Assembly (NCBI GenBank): GCA_905221605.1
Contig: CAJNDS010002391.1
Span: 386,716-450,715, forward strand
DNA: 64,000 nt
Direction: 5' to 3'
Origin: Symbiodinium natans
Taxonomy: Eukaryota > Sar > Dinophyceae > Suessiales > Symbiodiniaceae
This document shows, piece after piece, positions 1 to 10,960 of the stretch; position 1 is the first letter of the stretch, and each line of letters opens with the position of its first letter. The notes under the pieces were generated by a model, which worked only from the letters and a program-made list of their open reading frames with translations, did not search any database and was not told where the DNA came from. The position numbers and the translations under genes are program-made.

Positions 1-546
1 TTCTTAGGGCACTTGTGGTGTCTGCACAGAGCTCAAAGCTTTGTCCACGAATCATCTCGGAGTTGTGCTTCGGATGCGCGCTTAGAGAGTCTACGATTTC
101 ACCGTCTTCCGGGCGTAGTATGGGTTGACAAGTCGATGTAAAGGCTTAGGTTTGGTTTTTGAAGTTTGTGGTCGTCGGCGGTCTGAGAACAGTTTTTGGG
201 GGCATCTTCCAAGGCTTGAAGGGTTCTGGTTGTTTCGGGAAGCACGCAGGGTGACTAGGGTGTGGAATTGTAAGGCATGCGGCGTAGGTCTGTCCCTGAG
301 CAACTGCTTCAGATGTCGCTTCAACAAAGGTTTTCGGATCTCCGTGCCAGGCAGCCCTTCGCCTCTCGTTGCATGCTTCCTAATGGGTGGCATCCGTTGG
401 GAATTGGGGGCTGACACCCCAAGCCCTAAAGCATCCCAAAACACACCCCCGTGAGAGACCCCACCCAAAGACCCCACTGCCTGGCAGATCTTCATCCACC
501 AGCGAGATCTCCCGGAAGGCAGAGCATGGAAGTTGTTCAAGAAAGT
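1..546. other. No supported gene
   Basis: Only short open frames without protein-like composition are present. Nothing beyond generic dinoflagellate intergenic sequence is seen. Confidence 0.5.
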
Positions 547-620
547 GTATGCGCGCGCGCGCGCGTGCGCGTGCGCGTGCGCGTGCGCGTGCGCGTGCGC
601 GTGCGTGTGCGTGTGCGTGT
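547..620. repeat. Alternating purine-pyrimidine GC/GT microsatellite
   Basis: An uninterrupted run of GC and GT dinucleotides, first (GC)n and then a GTGCGC pattern ending in GTGTGC. Strict purine-pyrimidine alternation of this length is the classical Z-DNA-forming type. The open frames across it (Arg/Ala or His/Ala runs) are by-products of the repeat. Confidence 0.9.
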
Positions 621-791
621 TGCAAGGCATGCCATGCAGAAGCGCAGTTTTCACTTCAAGCCGCAGGTGTTGAGAGCCTCCTTGAGGGTCAGCCATTGAG
701 CTCGGCGCCCGGAATTCTTCTGGTTGGGCAGGGGAAGCGGGGGAGGGCTCGGCTTTCGTGGGCTGCATTGGCCACATCTGGATTGCACGAC

Positions 792-1229
792 ATGCTCACG
801 TTCATGTCAACCCAAGCCGAACTGTCGACAGCATGCTTTCCCGAAAGCCTAGACGAGATGGTTGACTTACATGTATTGGATTATGTAATGGCTGGCTCCA
901 TCATATCAAAGGCTCTCCAAAGAAACAGTTCAGCGCGGTCCGAAGCTGCAACGCATAGAATATGGGCCTTTAGAAGGGAATCAGAGCAGAGCAGCATAAA
1001 GGCTTCGTTCTTCACGTTCCTCTCAGATTTCTACGCCCCTGAATGTTCTGAAAACTTCTCTGGAGGCTTCCATGTCTTCACCGACTCGAGCGGGTTGGGC
1101 GCCGAAGAGGCATTCTGTGGTCAGTTGGCCCAGGCTGTGCTTTTGCTAAGGCTAAGAGGGATGGTCGGGGAGCGCTTGGGCCTAGCGGCTGCAGCCCATC
1201 ACTCCAGTGCCCTGACCCTAGCTCTCTAG
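792..1229 (+). CDS. Possible coding segment, unknown protein (145 codons)
   Basis: An ATG-started frame with mixed, protein-like composition: acidic and hydrophobic residues alternate and there is no low-complexity bias after the preceding repeat. No family was recognised and no splice partner was found. Judged only on composition and length, so it could be chance. Confidence 0.2.
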   Translation: MLTFMSTQAELSTACFPESLDEMVDLHVLDYVMAGSIISKALQRNSSARSEAATHRIWAFRRESEQSSIKASFFTFLSDFYAPECSENFSGGFHVFTDSSGLGAEEAFCGQLAQAVLLLRLRGMVGERLGLAAAAHHSSALTLAL

Positions 1230-1889
1230 CCCCAAACTCCAGGAGCGGATCCTTTGGCAAAATCTGCATGTAGTGCAGAACCTAAGCCCGAACAGCCTCA
1301 ACTCTGCAGCCAGGTGGTGATTGCTTGACAGCGACGTCCGCCTGCGATGGAGCAAAAAAACTGCGCATCCCGGCTGACATCCCCTGCCTAGAGGGCTTTG
1401 AATCCTGGAACCCTCAACTCCCCGAACACCTGCCAAAACCGGAGAAAAAATCGCCCAGAAATTCAGAGCTTAAGATGTGTGTGGCTCAGGGACCTTCATA
1501 GCATTCGGCTGAGCGCTTGACGCGGGGGCAGCCTCAGACAGCACAGACACGATTTTCCACGCATCGGTTTCAAGCCTACCAAAACCAGTTCTGGGAAGGG
1601 AAGGGTATGGGGCGTCATGAATGTGGTGCTTGGGTGTTTGGATTCACAGTATCAAGTGAAGAGGTTACACGAAGGTTTGATCAGTTGGGGCACCTCGCGC
1701 CAGGATCTTGATCTGCAAAAACCAGAACGTTTGCATGCTCAAGCTGCCCTTATTCCCAAAGGCGCTTGCACTTGCAAGTGGCTCTTCCACCTGGCACAGA
1801 CCCCTTTAAGTTTGCTCTGAAATTCCAGGGCCCCAACGCAAGCAACGCAAGTCTCCCCCCAAGGCCTCCCCCCAACTCGAGCCCGAAAG

Positions 1890-1920
<31 letters not shown>

Positions 1921-2027
1921 CATCCACCAGCTTTGCCGCCCACCAGCAGCCTGGTCCTTGCACAGCTCCATGGCATCCGGGTTGCGACGTGTGCTGGAGG
2001 CCTGCTGTGATTCGAGGGCTTAAAACA
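1230..2027. other. Intergenic, with a poly-C tract
   Basis: No supported gene. It holds a 30-base C run (separate entry) preceded by C-rich sequence. Poly-Pro and poly-Gly frames here come from that run. Confidence 0.5.
1890..1919. repeat. Poly-C homopolymer (30 bases)
   Basis: An unbroken C run, which is a G-tract on the minus strand. It is one of several 17-33 base G/C homopolymers in the window. Its exact length is sensitive to sequencing error. Confidence 0.85.
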
Positions 2028-2432
2028 TTAGTGAGCTTCCAGACTGCAACACTCAGAGTATTCTAACCGTGCAATGGCCTTACCCTGCAATCCCTGCAAC
2101 CTCATCACGGCTTTCACAAATCTTGGTTGTGGCATTCGGGCCTCGTTCTCTGTAATTTGTCTGTATGATTTCAAGAGCATTGCTTTGGGATTGTCCGCCC
2201 TCACTAGGCCGCCCTCAATAGGAGGAGTGGCAAACCCGTCCTCGTCTTCGATTCTGAAGAAGAAAAACGTACGCTGTGCCCTCGGCTTCCATAGCACCCA
2301 GCCAGGCTCAAATAGGCCTTCAATCTCCGATCCTTCCGATGTCGTATGTGTGTGTGTCCTCTCTGTATCAGCCCTGGGAGGATCTGTGGCTGACTCCGGT
2401 TCCATCTTCCTCCTCGCGTGGCCGCAGACCAC
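2028..2432 (-). CDS. Possible coding segment, unknown protein
   Basis: A 134-codon minus-strand frame. Its C-terminal two thirds mix charged and hydrophobic residues in a protein-like way. The opposite strand is also open for 168 codons, so one of the two is a shadow. No family was recognised. Confidence 0.15.
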   Translation of the reverse strand: MVCGHARRKMEPESATDPPRADTERTHTHTTSEGSEIEGLFEPGWVLWKPRAQRTFFFFRIEDEDGFATPPIEGGLVRADNPKAMLLKSYRQITENEARMPQPRFVKAVMRLQGLQGKAIARLEYSECCSLEAH

Positions 2433-3102
2433 GCGTGCTGACTTCCTTCGAGGCCCCCTCGTAGCCGTCCAAGCCCTAAACGACCCTACGAAAGTGTGCT
2501 CAACAAGAGCTCAGGATCTGAAGTGGAAACCGAATTTCGGAAAAAAACATGGTGATTCTGTTGCGTCGCTTCGCTTCTGAGTCGTAGGATGGGATGCGTC
2601 GGGGCGAGGGCGGGGGGACACTTTCCACCCAAGTAAAGCGGAGACCGTCTCAAGAAGCTCTCTGGCACCCTAAAGGCCCTAAAGTCCAAAGACGGGGACA
2701 TGACGGGCGACGATCCCGAACAGTGCTCGTTGCCTCGGTTCAACATGCGAGCTTAAGAAGCGCTGGTCGATAGGCTCTAAAGCTTGCACCCTCCGTTGGC
2801 GCAGGATGAGTACGCTGCAGCGTACAAGCAGTCTCAGGCAGGATGGTAAGTTGCATCCCCAAAATCAGGGAAGGAATTGTTGGCGACGGCCCGCAAAAGC
2901 TTGGGGAAGATCCAGATGCGCGCACTTTCTTCTGCCTTTGTCAGGGTCTCCGGGAGGAGTGCGGGGCAGAGCTTATGGACCCATACAAATCGGCTAAATG
3001 TTGTCCGAATGGTTTGTAGGACCGCTCTTTTTTGGGATGGTGCTTTCAGCACTTGAGGTGTGATTTAAAGATTGTGGACGTGCTGGAAGTCTCTTCCCAA
3101 AC
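2433..3102. other. Intergenic, nothing recognised
   Basis: No repeat, RNA gene or protein family stands out. Confidence 0.4.
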
Positions 3103-3530
3103 TTGCAGCAAGAAGCCCTTGAAGCCAGGAGGAGGAGGAAGGAGCCTTCGGCGAAGCCGAAGGGAGCCTCGACTCCGCCGCCCAGGACCCCTGAGCAAGA
3201 AGAAGTTAGGGGCGCTACTCTTAGAGGGATTAAGGAGATTACTACAGATCACTGGTTCCAAGGGGGGTGCAGTCACTTCTGTCTCATTGTGTGTAGAAAT
3301 TGGGCCGTTGGCACAGCAATACGGGCATCGCCGACTTCAGTGCACATCAGTCTGAATCAGTCCTGCGGATCCTGTTTGAACACAAAAAGCCTCGGTGGAT
3401 CTTGGCCACCTGCTGAGAAGGTTCGCTCAAGTGGTAGTCAAAGCATACTTCGACTCATACCTGGAAAGACTATGCCGGCGAAGACCTCTAAGAATATGCG
3501 CCCGGGGGACATGGGCTTGCCTTGAGCAGC
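3103..3530 (+). CDS. Possible exon cluster, unknown protein
   Basis: Several adjoining stretches look coding but in different frames, as expected for short exons. A Lys/Arg/Glu/Pro-rich piece follows a plausible acceptor (TTGCAG) at about 3,108. A second piece near 3,350-3,410 contains LRILFEHKKPRW. A third near 3,410-3,500 is amphipathic (VVVKAYFDSYLERL). No family was recognised and the splice joins are not resolved. Confidence 0.2.
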
Positions 3531-4559
3531 AGTAATGGCGACTGCGGCAGCCATGGACTAACTTTTCCATCCAATGCCACCACACAGTAGCTGCAAAGGA
3601 TGCCGCTAAGTGGTTTCGTAGCTTTCATTCATCCCTCCTTGAAAAGAAAGGCAACCGGAAGGCACGACAAGGCAGCCAATTTTGTTGCAGAACTTCTACG
3701 TCAACCACCTTGAGTGCAGTAGACAGCAGACACCTCGGTGTGGCAAGGAGTCATCAAAGGCGATTGAATCCGAAGCCAAAGCAGTGGGCAAAGAGCAGGC
3801 CAATGTAGGATTGACTGACGATTTGGGGTTCTGGTGTGCCGGCATTATGGGGGGGCTTTAGGCTTCAGGGTTGAGGGTTGCGTGTCAGGTCCTTTTAGGT
3901 GGGCATCGATGCGCAGGATTCGCAAAAGCAAATACAAACGCGTGTTACATAAAGGGTGCATTCGGGTGGTCGAAATCAAGTGCTTGAAGGCCCCTGGATT
4001 GACGTGTGCCGAAGCCAAGGATGTGAGATTTGCGGTTTGGAGGGGGATGGCGCTACACGGCCTTTGTGCCAAGAGCTTTTTAGGATCTACTTGGAGGGAG
4101 AAGGGTACATGGGTTAGATGTCGCGTCCAAGCGAGGACGATAGCCGCTGGGAGTTGTGCGGGGAAGCCCAAGATGAGAATCAAGCCCTGATCCCTAAAAC
4201 TATACGTCCCGAACTCCCGAAGCCCTAAGCTCGAGCCGTTGCGGGGCCGAAGTTGCAAGCTGCGCACTCTACCAAAGCCCTGTTGAGGGCTTCCTGTGGG
4301 CGTCTTTTGTGGTAGCAGAACAAGCAGTGCCCACGTAAACACAGACGGTACCACGCTGCTTTGTCCGCGGCCAGTCGGGTGAAGACGAAGCTCAGAAAGT
4401 GAACGACATCGGACAGACCGACTCGGTATGCCCGGGAAGAGTTACTCCGAGAGCTCTTCATGTGCTTCTGTGGGACGGTCAGGATAGTGAGCCAATTGCA
4501 TGGTTTTCGGCGTTTGGGGGGCTGAGGACGTTGTTTGAGCAGGTTGCAAGATTGCCAAA
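3531..4559. other. Intergenic, weak open frames only
   Basis: Holds a 118-codon plus-strand frame (3,834-4,190) and a 169-codon minus-strand frame across the same bases. At most one can be real, and neither resembles a family I know. Confidence 0.35.
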
Positions 4560-4844
4560 GTGATGAACCTAGCCTCCAGCCTGTCCTGTATCTCAGCCGC
4601 CCCTGTCATTCAAGATCGTTGTAAGTTGCGGAGGGCTGTTTTGAGAGCCATCTCGGAAAAAATGCCAGGCAAGATGCAAGGATGGCTGCCGCTTGAGCAA
4701 CGGTATAGGACTGTGGACCAAATTCTGGCATACGGAGTCGCACAGCGGCGAACGTGCAATGACTCAATGACACTCCCACCTGAGCTCCACCGTAGGATCT
4801 TCAGAGTTTGCGTGTGGCCAATTCCACACTTCCATGTTGTGTGA
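4560..4844 (+). CDS. Possible coding segment, unknown protein (94 codons)
   Basis: An ATG-started frame whose middle part has balanced, helical composition (for example LRRAVLRAISEKM and YRTVDQILAYGVA). The frame that follows (4,834-5,175) is also protein-like and overlaps its end, so the two may be exons of one gene. No domain was recognised. Confidence 0.22.
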   Translation: MMNLASSLSCISAAPVIQDRCKLRRAVLRAISEKMPGKMQGWLPLEQRYRTVDQILAYGVAQRRTCNDSMTLPPELHRRIFRVCVWPIPHFHVV

Positions 4845-5175
4845 CACATATGCCTGCAGCCACAGCTACAAAGGCGCGGCTCCTATCGAAGTCGTAGAAA
4901 AAGAAAGCCCGCAGCCTTTGAATCCTTCCCCGGACCTACTGGAGCTCTCCTCTAGAGGGAATGCACCCGGCAAAGTCGACGGCTTGAGCTTCGGGCCTTT
5001 TAGTGAAGAAGAGACGCGAGTTACTGGCTCCTGGCGGGATCGAGCACTGAAGGAAACGAATCCGCAGACCCTTGAAACGTTTTTGCAGGAACGCCACTTG
5101 GTCCACCCCCTCCTGAAGAAGGCCCTTCCTCAATTCGGGTTTTCAGGGCTCGGGTTTGGGGTGCGTTCGGTTTAG
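4834..5175 (+). CDS. Possible coding segment, unknown acidic protein (113 codons)
   Basis: An ATG-started frame with a convincingly protein-like central part, rich in Glu, Pro and Leu, including the stretches IEVVEKESPQPLNPSPDLLE and LETFLQERHLVHPLLKKAL. There is no low-complexity bias. No family was recognised. It may be one or two exons of a longer gene that includes the preceding frame. Confidence 0.3.
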   Translation: MLCDTYACSHSYKGAAPIEVVEKESPQPLNPSPDLLELSSRGNAPGKVDGLSFGPFSEEETRVTGSWRDRALKETNPQTLETFLQERHLVHPLLKKALPQFGFSGLGFGVRSV

Positions 5176-5990
5176 CCTTACTGATGGGGCCAAAGGGTGC
5201 CAGGATCCGAGCTCCTAGGCTCATCAAGCTCTCCAATATGTAGAGCCTGCAGACGTTGTGTTCTCAGCCCGAGAACGGGACGCTGCACCCAAAAACCCCG
5301 GGCCTAGACCCAGGCAGGGAGCAAGACCATGTGAAGATCCTGAAAGCCTCGGGCAACACCCTGAGGTTTGCAGCTTGGGGGGTCGGAATTTTGAGATGGG
5401 AGTTTCGGGTTATCGAAGCTAGATCCCCTCCGAAATTGCCCTTGTACATAGGCCGCGCGACAGATGACGGCTCCTCTTGGCCTGACAGAAATGCTCTCAT
5501 GGTATCCGTGGTACCCTTGAGAGTTGATACCTAAGCATGATCCAGAGCAGACGCCAGAACGCACAGTCCAAGTCCGGACACCCCCCAAGCCTTCCACGAA
5601 GGGAACCCCAACTTGACCCCAAACCGGAAACCAGCCAGGCTTCGGCGGCGCCCAAGGAACTGGCGCCGTGGGCGTGGAGTTCCCAACGGGAGGCGCAACT
5701 TGAAAGCGCTGCCTAGACATGGCCATGGTCAAACAGTTCACTGAAGGTTGCGAATCGAAATGCCCCCCCAAAACAAAACCATCCCAAGAGTGCTACAAGG
5801 GGAGTGTCTTCGAAAACCGCCACTGGGGGAACTTTCGGTTTTCACCCTTGGTCTCACTGGAGAACCTCGGTTGGAGGTTTTCAGGGTCTGTGCAACGTGG
5901 TTTTTCGCCATGCACCCCCCCCTTCTCTCATCTCGTTCCCGTGGTCCCAAAGAGAATAGACCCAGTTGCCAGCAACATGTCGGAAATTAA
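5176..5990. other. Intergenic, weak open frames only
   Basis: One 92-codon plus-strand frame (5,256-5,534) and overlapping minus-strand frames are open, but none has family-level similarity that I can see. Confidence 0.35.
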
Positions 5991-6023
5991 GGGGGGTGGG
6001 GGGGGGGGGGGGGGGGGGGGGGG
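5991..6023. repeat. Poly-G tract
   Basis: A G6-T-G26 run. It is potentially quadruplex-forming on the plus strand and is the source of poly-Gly frames. Confidence 0.85.
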
Positions 6024-6225
6024 CATTTCCCCACACTGCGAGGTGCAGACCAGGCCGGAAGATCAGGCGTTTACGGCACAGCCAGGAGCTTAGGGAAGGG
6101 GGGTGGGCAGTGGGGAGGGGGAGGATGGAAGTCCTCTCCCAAAGTCACGGGATTTGGGGCTCGGTGTTTCTGGTTTATGGGGTGTCTCAGTTTTTCGAGA
6201 CGTTCCAGGTAGCTTAATTGGGGGC

Positions 6226-6234
6226 TGTGTGTGC

Positions 6235-6289
<55 letters not shown>
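6226..6289. repeat. (GT)n followed directly by a poly-G run
   Basis: A GT dinucleotide array passes without interruption into 18 G. Z-DNA-type and G-tract sequence sit side by side, and poly-Val/Cys frames here are artefacts. Confidence 0.85.
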
Positions 6290-6574
6290 CAAGTATTGGA
6301 TTCAATGCTGGCCTCAATGCTGCCATTTTTCAGAGAGGCCTGCAGCACCCACCTAGCGATGGCCAGCTCAAAGGGTCCCCAGAGAGCTGTTGGAGTTTAG
6401 GCTTGGCTTGACGGGCCATCAGTACCATACAAGGGCCTTCCTACGGGCCTATGATTTCGCGGTTCTTTTGTGTCGCCATGTTTTGAGGGGAGGGGGCGGA
6501 ACCTCCATCTTCTCTACGCTTCGACTAGGAACACCTCTCCTTTTTCGAAGAGAGCGGGGCCACGCAGGATCGAG

Positions 6575-6765
6575 GAAGAAGAGAAGAAAGAAAGGAAGCA
6601 TGAGAGAAAGAGAGAGAGAGAGAAGAAGAATGAATGAATGAATGACTGAATGCATGAATTGGATGGATGGATGGATTGATGGATGAAACAATGAATGAAT
6701 GAATGAATGAATGAATGAATGAAAGATTGAAAGAAAGCAAGAAAGAACGAAAGAAAGAACGACAG
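6575..6765. repeat. GA / GAAT / GGAT microsatellite block
   Basis: A purine-rich mixture: GAAA and GA repeats, then GAAT, then GGAT, then GAAT again, then GAAA. It is an almost pure purine strand apart from the T of the tetranucleotides. Confidence 0.85.
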
Positions 6766-6773
6766 AAAGCTTC

Positions 6774-7130
6774 ATGCCCAGAAGAGAATGTGCATAAAAA
6801 GCATGGGAATTCTTTCCAAACCCGTCCTGCGAGCATTGTGTTTGCAACCGGGGCGGGGGCGTTCGGGGGGGGGGGGGGGGGTTGTTGCGCCCACCCTGCC
6901 AGAACCCCACCCCCCCTGTTTTACCATCATGCCCAGATGCCCAGAAGGGAACCTGCCTTAACAGCATAGGAGTCCTTTCCAAACCTGTCCGCGAGCATTG
7001 TGCATTGTGTTTGCAACTGTGTCTTTTTCAACATGCCCAGACGAGATCTTGCATTACAAGCATAGGAAAACTGTCCAAACCCATGTTGCGGAAACCTTTC
7101 CAAACCCATCCTGCACGCATTGTGTTTAGA
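6774..7130. repeat. Three-copy imperfect repeat (75-100 bp units)
   Basis: Three diverged units begin at about 6,774, 6,929 and 7,031. Each opens with CATGCCCAGA and runs through AAGCATAGGA-like and TTTCCAAACCC sequence. Each ends with GCATTGTGTTT, followed by GCAAC in the first two. A 17-base G run (6,865-6,881) separates units 1 and 2. No coding capacity is evident. Confidence 0.7.
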
Positions 7131-7783
7131 ATTTATCGAATTTATTGAATTCAATCAGAATCCTATGAAACTACCATGACAATAAAGAAGAAGCCTAGAA
7201 CAAAATCGAAAAGAGTGCGAGTAGAAATTTTGAGGTCTTAGGAAAAGTAACAAGAATCGCCTGGAAAGTCATAGCGAGTCCTATGAAAATGTAGAGGAAA
7301 TCGAGGTTTTAACAAATCTAAAATTAGCACGAATCTCCTTTAGAAGCAATAGGGTTTTTGCAAACGTTAATGAAACTTACTAGGAATCCTGAATAGAGGT
7401 TGTCCTAGAAAAAACCTAGGACATGGAGCAAACAAAAAGCCAACTCCACCCCTTCCTGTGCCTTCCTACACTCAGCCCAGGCAGGCAGTGGCGCTGGCAT
7501 GGCCGGCAGTGGTGGAGCAGGAGCAGGCACTGGCGACAGCACCGCAGGTCGAGCAGATCTTATTGTATTGGTATTTAAGCAAATGGCAGGATAGGATGGG
7601 TAGGGCTCGTATCTTTGGACCCTCGGCTGGTTTCCGGGTGGTCAGGGAGTTTCGGTGATGTTTGGGGAGGCTGTATCGTTGTTTTTCGACATCCAATCCA
7701 GAAGCTTGTCGGTTCGTGCTGAGTGGCCTTTAGCGGGTCCGGGTTCTGAAATCAAAGGTTTCTCCCGGGATTGTGCCCTGAAA
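7131..7783. other. AT-richer spacer before the secreted-protein gene
   Basis: Locally AT-rich sequence (7,131-7,440) with recurring TCCTATGAAA words, followed by GC-richer sequence leading to the gene start. No gene was recognised. It may hold the promoter or upstream exons of the next gene. Confidence 0.4.
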
Positions 7784-8725
7784 ATGCCGATGCCATGGGC
7801 TAGGCTAGCGAGGATCGTGGCTCTGGTGCTGGGCTTGGCCCAGATTGCGAGGAGTGCAGCATCAGAACAGTTGAAAGCAGCCCTTCGTGACGGCCGCGTA
7901 ACCAATGATGATGGCATGGTCGCTTGCCACCTCCTCCAAGTTGAAGGCCGACGGAGCACGACCAGCCCGGACAACCCAGGCACTGTGGCGGACCAAGTGC
8001 AGCGCTGCTTCCCAGAGGTGCGGCAGCTGATGCCCTTCGATGCCAAGCTGAACCTGCGGCAGCTGCAGAAGATGCAACTCTTCACTGAGGCTGCAGCGTC
8101 CCATGGAGGCGCTGAAGGTCTCCTCCACAACGAAAGTGCCCGAAAGAGGCTCGCAGCGGAGATTCTTGAGCGCACGGCCGCCAATGGCACGGAGGCTGCC
8201 TGTGGACCCACAGTCAGCTGGCTAGCGGAGCTGCACTTGGGTGTTGAAGAAGAGATGCTGTTGGGAATTCCTACGGTGGGGACGTGGCCCTTGTGGCAAA
8301 CACGGGCGGATGTGCTGGGCAACTTCTCCGAGAAGAGGGATGCGAAGGACGAGCTTTTCTGGTACATGATGACTTCGGGGAGTCATACGCAGCACGTGTG
8401 GGCGATAGTGCAGTACCCTGCAAGTCCTGAACAGAATCTGCCAGTCCGGTACAGGGTTCTCCAGAGCTGCTTCGACCAGTACACCCTCAGCGCATGGCTG
8501 GACCCAAACCCGCATGCGGATCTACTCATCCGAAAAAGGGACGTCTACGCGCCCCAGAACCGGACACTGGAGTACGGGGGTCCCGGCTACTGGATCAAGA
8601 TGCAACGGCCAGCGACGGAAGGCGGCTACGACTTTGCCAGCACCGGAGAGTGCGTCATGCAGCCGCGGCAAACGTGGCCCGCGAAGCTCAGGCCAGAGAA
8701 CCAAAATAGAACTAAGGGACCATGA
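7784..8725 (+). CDS. Secreted protein of unknown function, first recognised exon
   Basis: From the ATG at 7,784 the frame runs 313 codons. An upstream ATG exists at 7,658, but 7,784 places a textbook signal peptide at the N-terminus: basic start, hydrophobic core VALVLGLAQIA, then small residues before the mature part. The mature protein is mixed-charge with few Cys and carries five N-glycosylation sequons (NES, NGT, NFS, NRT, NRT). These features point to secretion or a luminal location; no catalytic motif or family was recognised. The last few codons before the stop are probably intronic, because a clearly protein-like exon in the same direction follows at 8,783. Confidence 0.65.
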   Translation: MPMPWARLARIVALVLGLAQIARSAASEQLKAALRDGRVTNDDGMVACHLLQVEGRRSTTSPDNPGTVADQVQRCFPEVRQLMPFDAKLNLRQLQKMQLFTEAAASHGGAEGLLHNESARKRLAAEILERTAANGTEAACGPTVSWLAELHLGVEEEMLLGIPTVGTWPLWQTRADVLGNFSEKRDAKDELFWYMMTSGSHTQHVWAIVQYPASPEQNLPVRYRVLQSCFDQYTLSAWLDPNPHADLLIRKRDVYAPQNRTLEYGGPGYWIKMQRPATEGGYDFASTGECVMQPRQTWPAKLRPENQNRTKGP

Positions 8726-8782
8726 AACCCAACACAGTCTTCAAATGTAACTGTAAACAATGAATTCCAAAGACATCCAAAG

Positions 8783-8911
8783 ACCCTGAAAAGGGAGTGG
8801 GTGGAGAGCAGCCTCAAGTACACGGCCACGGATGCCTTTCGAGACTTGCAGATGGCCGCCTCAAACCACGGGCAGGGCCGGCTGCTCAGCGCCGAGGAGC
8901 ACAGCGCATAA
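8783..8911 (+). CDS. Probable next exon of the secreted-protein gene
   Basis: After a CCAAAG acceptor-like end, a 42-codon frame reads as soluble helical protein (KREWVESSLKYTATDAFRD) and ends in a stop at 8,909-8,911. The true exon may end earlier at a non-GT donor. It belongs with the gene upstream by direction and spacing (57 bp); the join itself is not resolved. Confidence 0.4.
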   Translation, partial: TLKREWVESSLKYTATDAFRDLQMAASNHGQGRLLSAEEHSA

Positions 8912-9020
8912 GGCATGTGGACGATCAGACTAGCAGGTTCTGCTTGTATGTTCGTGCTCCATTGTATGTGGGATTAAGATTAGTGTGAGTCACGTTTCGC
9001 ATTTCGCAACCGGTGTCCAG

Positions 9021-9104
9021 GAGATGTTTGCCGAGGAGGGCTTCCTGAGCAAGTTGGGCTCATGGCTCGAGCGGGCCCATGAGGTGGTGTTTGGGGCGTG
9101 TTAG
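9021..9104 (+). CDS. Probable terminal exon of the secreted-protein gene
   Basis: After a TGTCCAG acceptor a short frame reads EMFAEEGFLSKLGSWLERAH and continues to a TAG at 9,102-9,104. It is amphipathic and helical. A GAG-GAG repeat at the end of the previous exon and at this start would allow an in-phase join. Confidence 0.35.
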   Translation, partial: EMFAEEGFLSKLGSWLERAHEVVFGAC

Positions 9105-9943
9105 CAGTGCAGAGCAGATGCACCCGAACCTTACAGTCACAAATCTGTAGGCTGACCTCTCCCATTGGACAGGCTTTTTTTGTTTTGCGTAGGTGCAGGG
9201 TTGCCTGGCGTCCACTTGCAATCTTGCAATGCGTCTTGAAGAGCTTGGCGCTGCCGGCTCCGGAAATGGTGCTCTCCGGGTTTAGAGTTGCGCTATGTCT
9301 TTCAACAGTTGCAGAGCTTCACGACCTGGCAAGGCTGCGACCTCCTTTCCGGTGGGCCTGTGGACCCAAGAGCTCCATGACGACTTCATCCGTCTCTTCG
9401 GCTTTCCAGTCCTGGACTTCTTCCCCGGCGTGCCTTATGTCGGGAATCTTGGGTTGCGACTTAAGAAAAGAAAATTTCTGGCCTAGCCTCTACCACTTCA
9501 GATTGAGCTCATATAGGGTCGGGAGCGGGAGCGGGAGCGGGAGGAACTTCTCCGTCATGCGGAAGCTCTACGAGGCCGGAAGCCCGGAGGCTCTGGCAGG
9601 CAATGCCTCTGCTAAGGCAAGCGCCAAGGCCTCGCATGCCGAGCACGGCCTCCTGGCGGCTTGGCACATCTTGGCACATTTTGGCACTGGCGGGAAGTGT
9701 GTCCGCAGGAAGTTAGGAATTGAGTTTGGACACGCAGCGAGAGATTCCATCTTCATCCCATCAAACTCCTCAGCGGCTCCACATGCACCGCAGGTGAAGG
9801 CCGCAGTGGTGCCGAGATCGCATGGGGCGTCGGCCTGCGAGGGCGCCCGCGGTCTCCAGGAGTCCCTTGGCCCCCGGCCCGAGTTCGGCCTGGACGCAAG
9901 CCTCGGGCCGAGCACTGTAGAGCAGGTTTGCCACATTCACTAA
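9105..9943 (+). CDS. Possible further exons, unknown protein
   Basis: A frame stays open for most of this stretch. Two parts look coding. One, at about 9,310-9,450 in another frame, contains LHDDFIRLFGFPVLDFFPG. The other, at about 9,550-9,700, contains MRKLYEAGSPEALAGNA and AEHGLLAAWHILAHFG. No family was recognised. They may belong to the upstream gene or be chance. Confidence 0.25.
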
Positions 9944-10123
9944 CGGCACAATGCCGCCTCGAGCAAGGCACAATGCAAAGTTTTGAAGCATGTCTTTGCT
10001 TCTTCGAGCTTGAGCCATTGACCATACGAGCCAATGGGCCTGCTGCTTGTCTCGAGCGCAACTTGCAAAGAGAGGCAGTTAGCTGGGGAAGGAAGAAGAA
10101 AAAGAGGGGGTGCAGGAGCTGCA

Positions 10124-10505
<382 letters not shown>

Positions 10506-10586
10506 TGTGTTGTGGTGTGTGTTGCATGTGGTATGTTGTACGTTCTATGTTGTATGGTGTATATTGTTTGTTGTGTGTTGTGTGTT

Positions 10587-10591
<5 letters not shown>

Positions 10592-10671
<80 letters not shown>

Positions 10672-10758
10672 TGGTAGTGGTAGTGGTAGTGGTAGTGGTG
10701 GTGGTGGTAGTAGTGGTAGTAGTAGTAGAAGTAGACGTAGAAGTAGAAGAAGAAGTAG

Positions 10759-10829
<71 letters not shown>
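10592..10829. repeat. (TAG)n and its inverted partner (CTA)n
   Basis: A pure (TAG)n array (10,592-10,664), then TAGTGG variants, then a pure (CTA)n array (about 10,757-10,829). The two pure arrays are reverse complements of similar length separated by about 90 bases. They could fold into a long hairpin. Confidence 0.9.
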
Positions 10830-10960
10830 GTACTAGTAGCAGTCATAGTCGTAGTCGCAGTGGCAGTCGTAGTCGCAATAGCTGTAGCAGTCGCAGTAGC
10901 AGTAGGAAGTGGAAGTAGAAGTAGAAGTAGAAGTAGAAGTAGAAGAAGTAGTAGTAAGTA

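Noticed and set aside
451-699. Arg/Val or Ala/His repeat proteins over the GC/GT tract
   Set aside because: Direct translation of the dinucleotide repeat, with no supporting context.
10005-10020. Minus-strand spliced-leader match (CTTGAGCCATTG), also near 43,868
   Set aside because: Only nine bases match the leader, which is expected by chance in a window this size.
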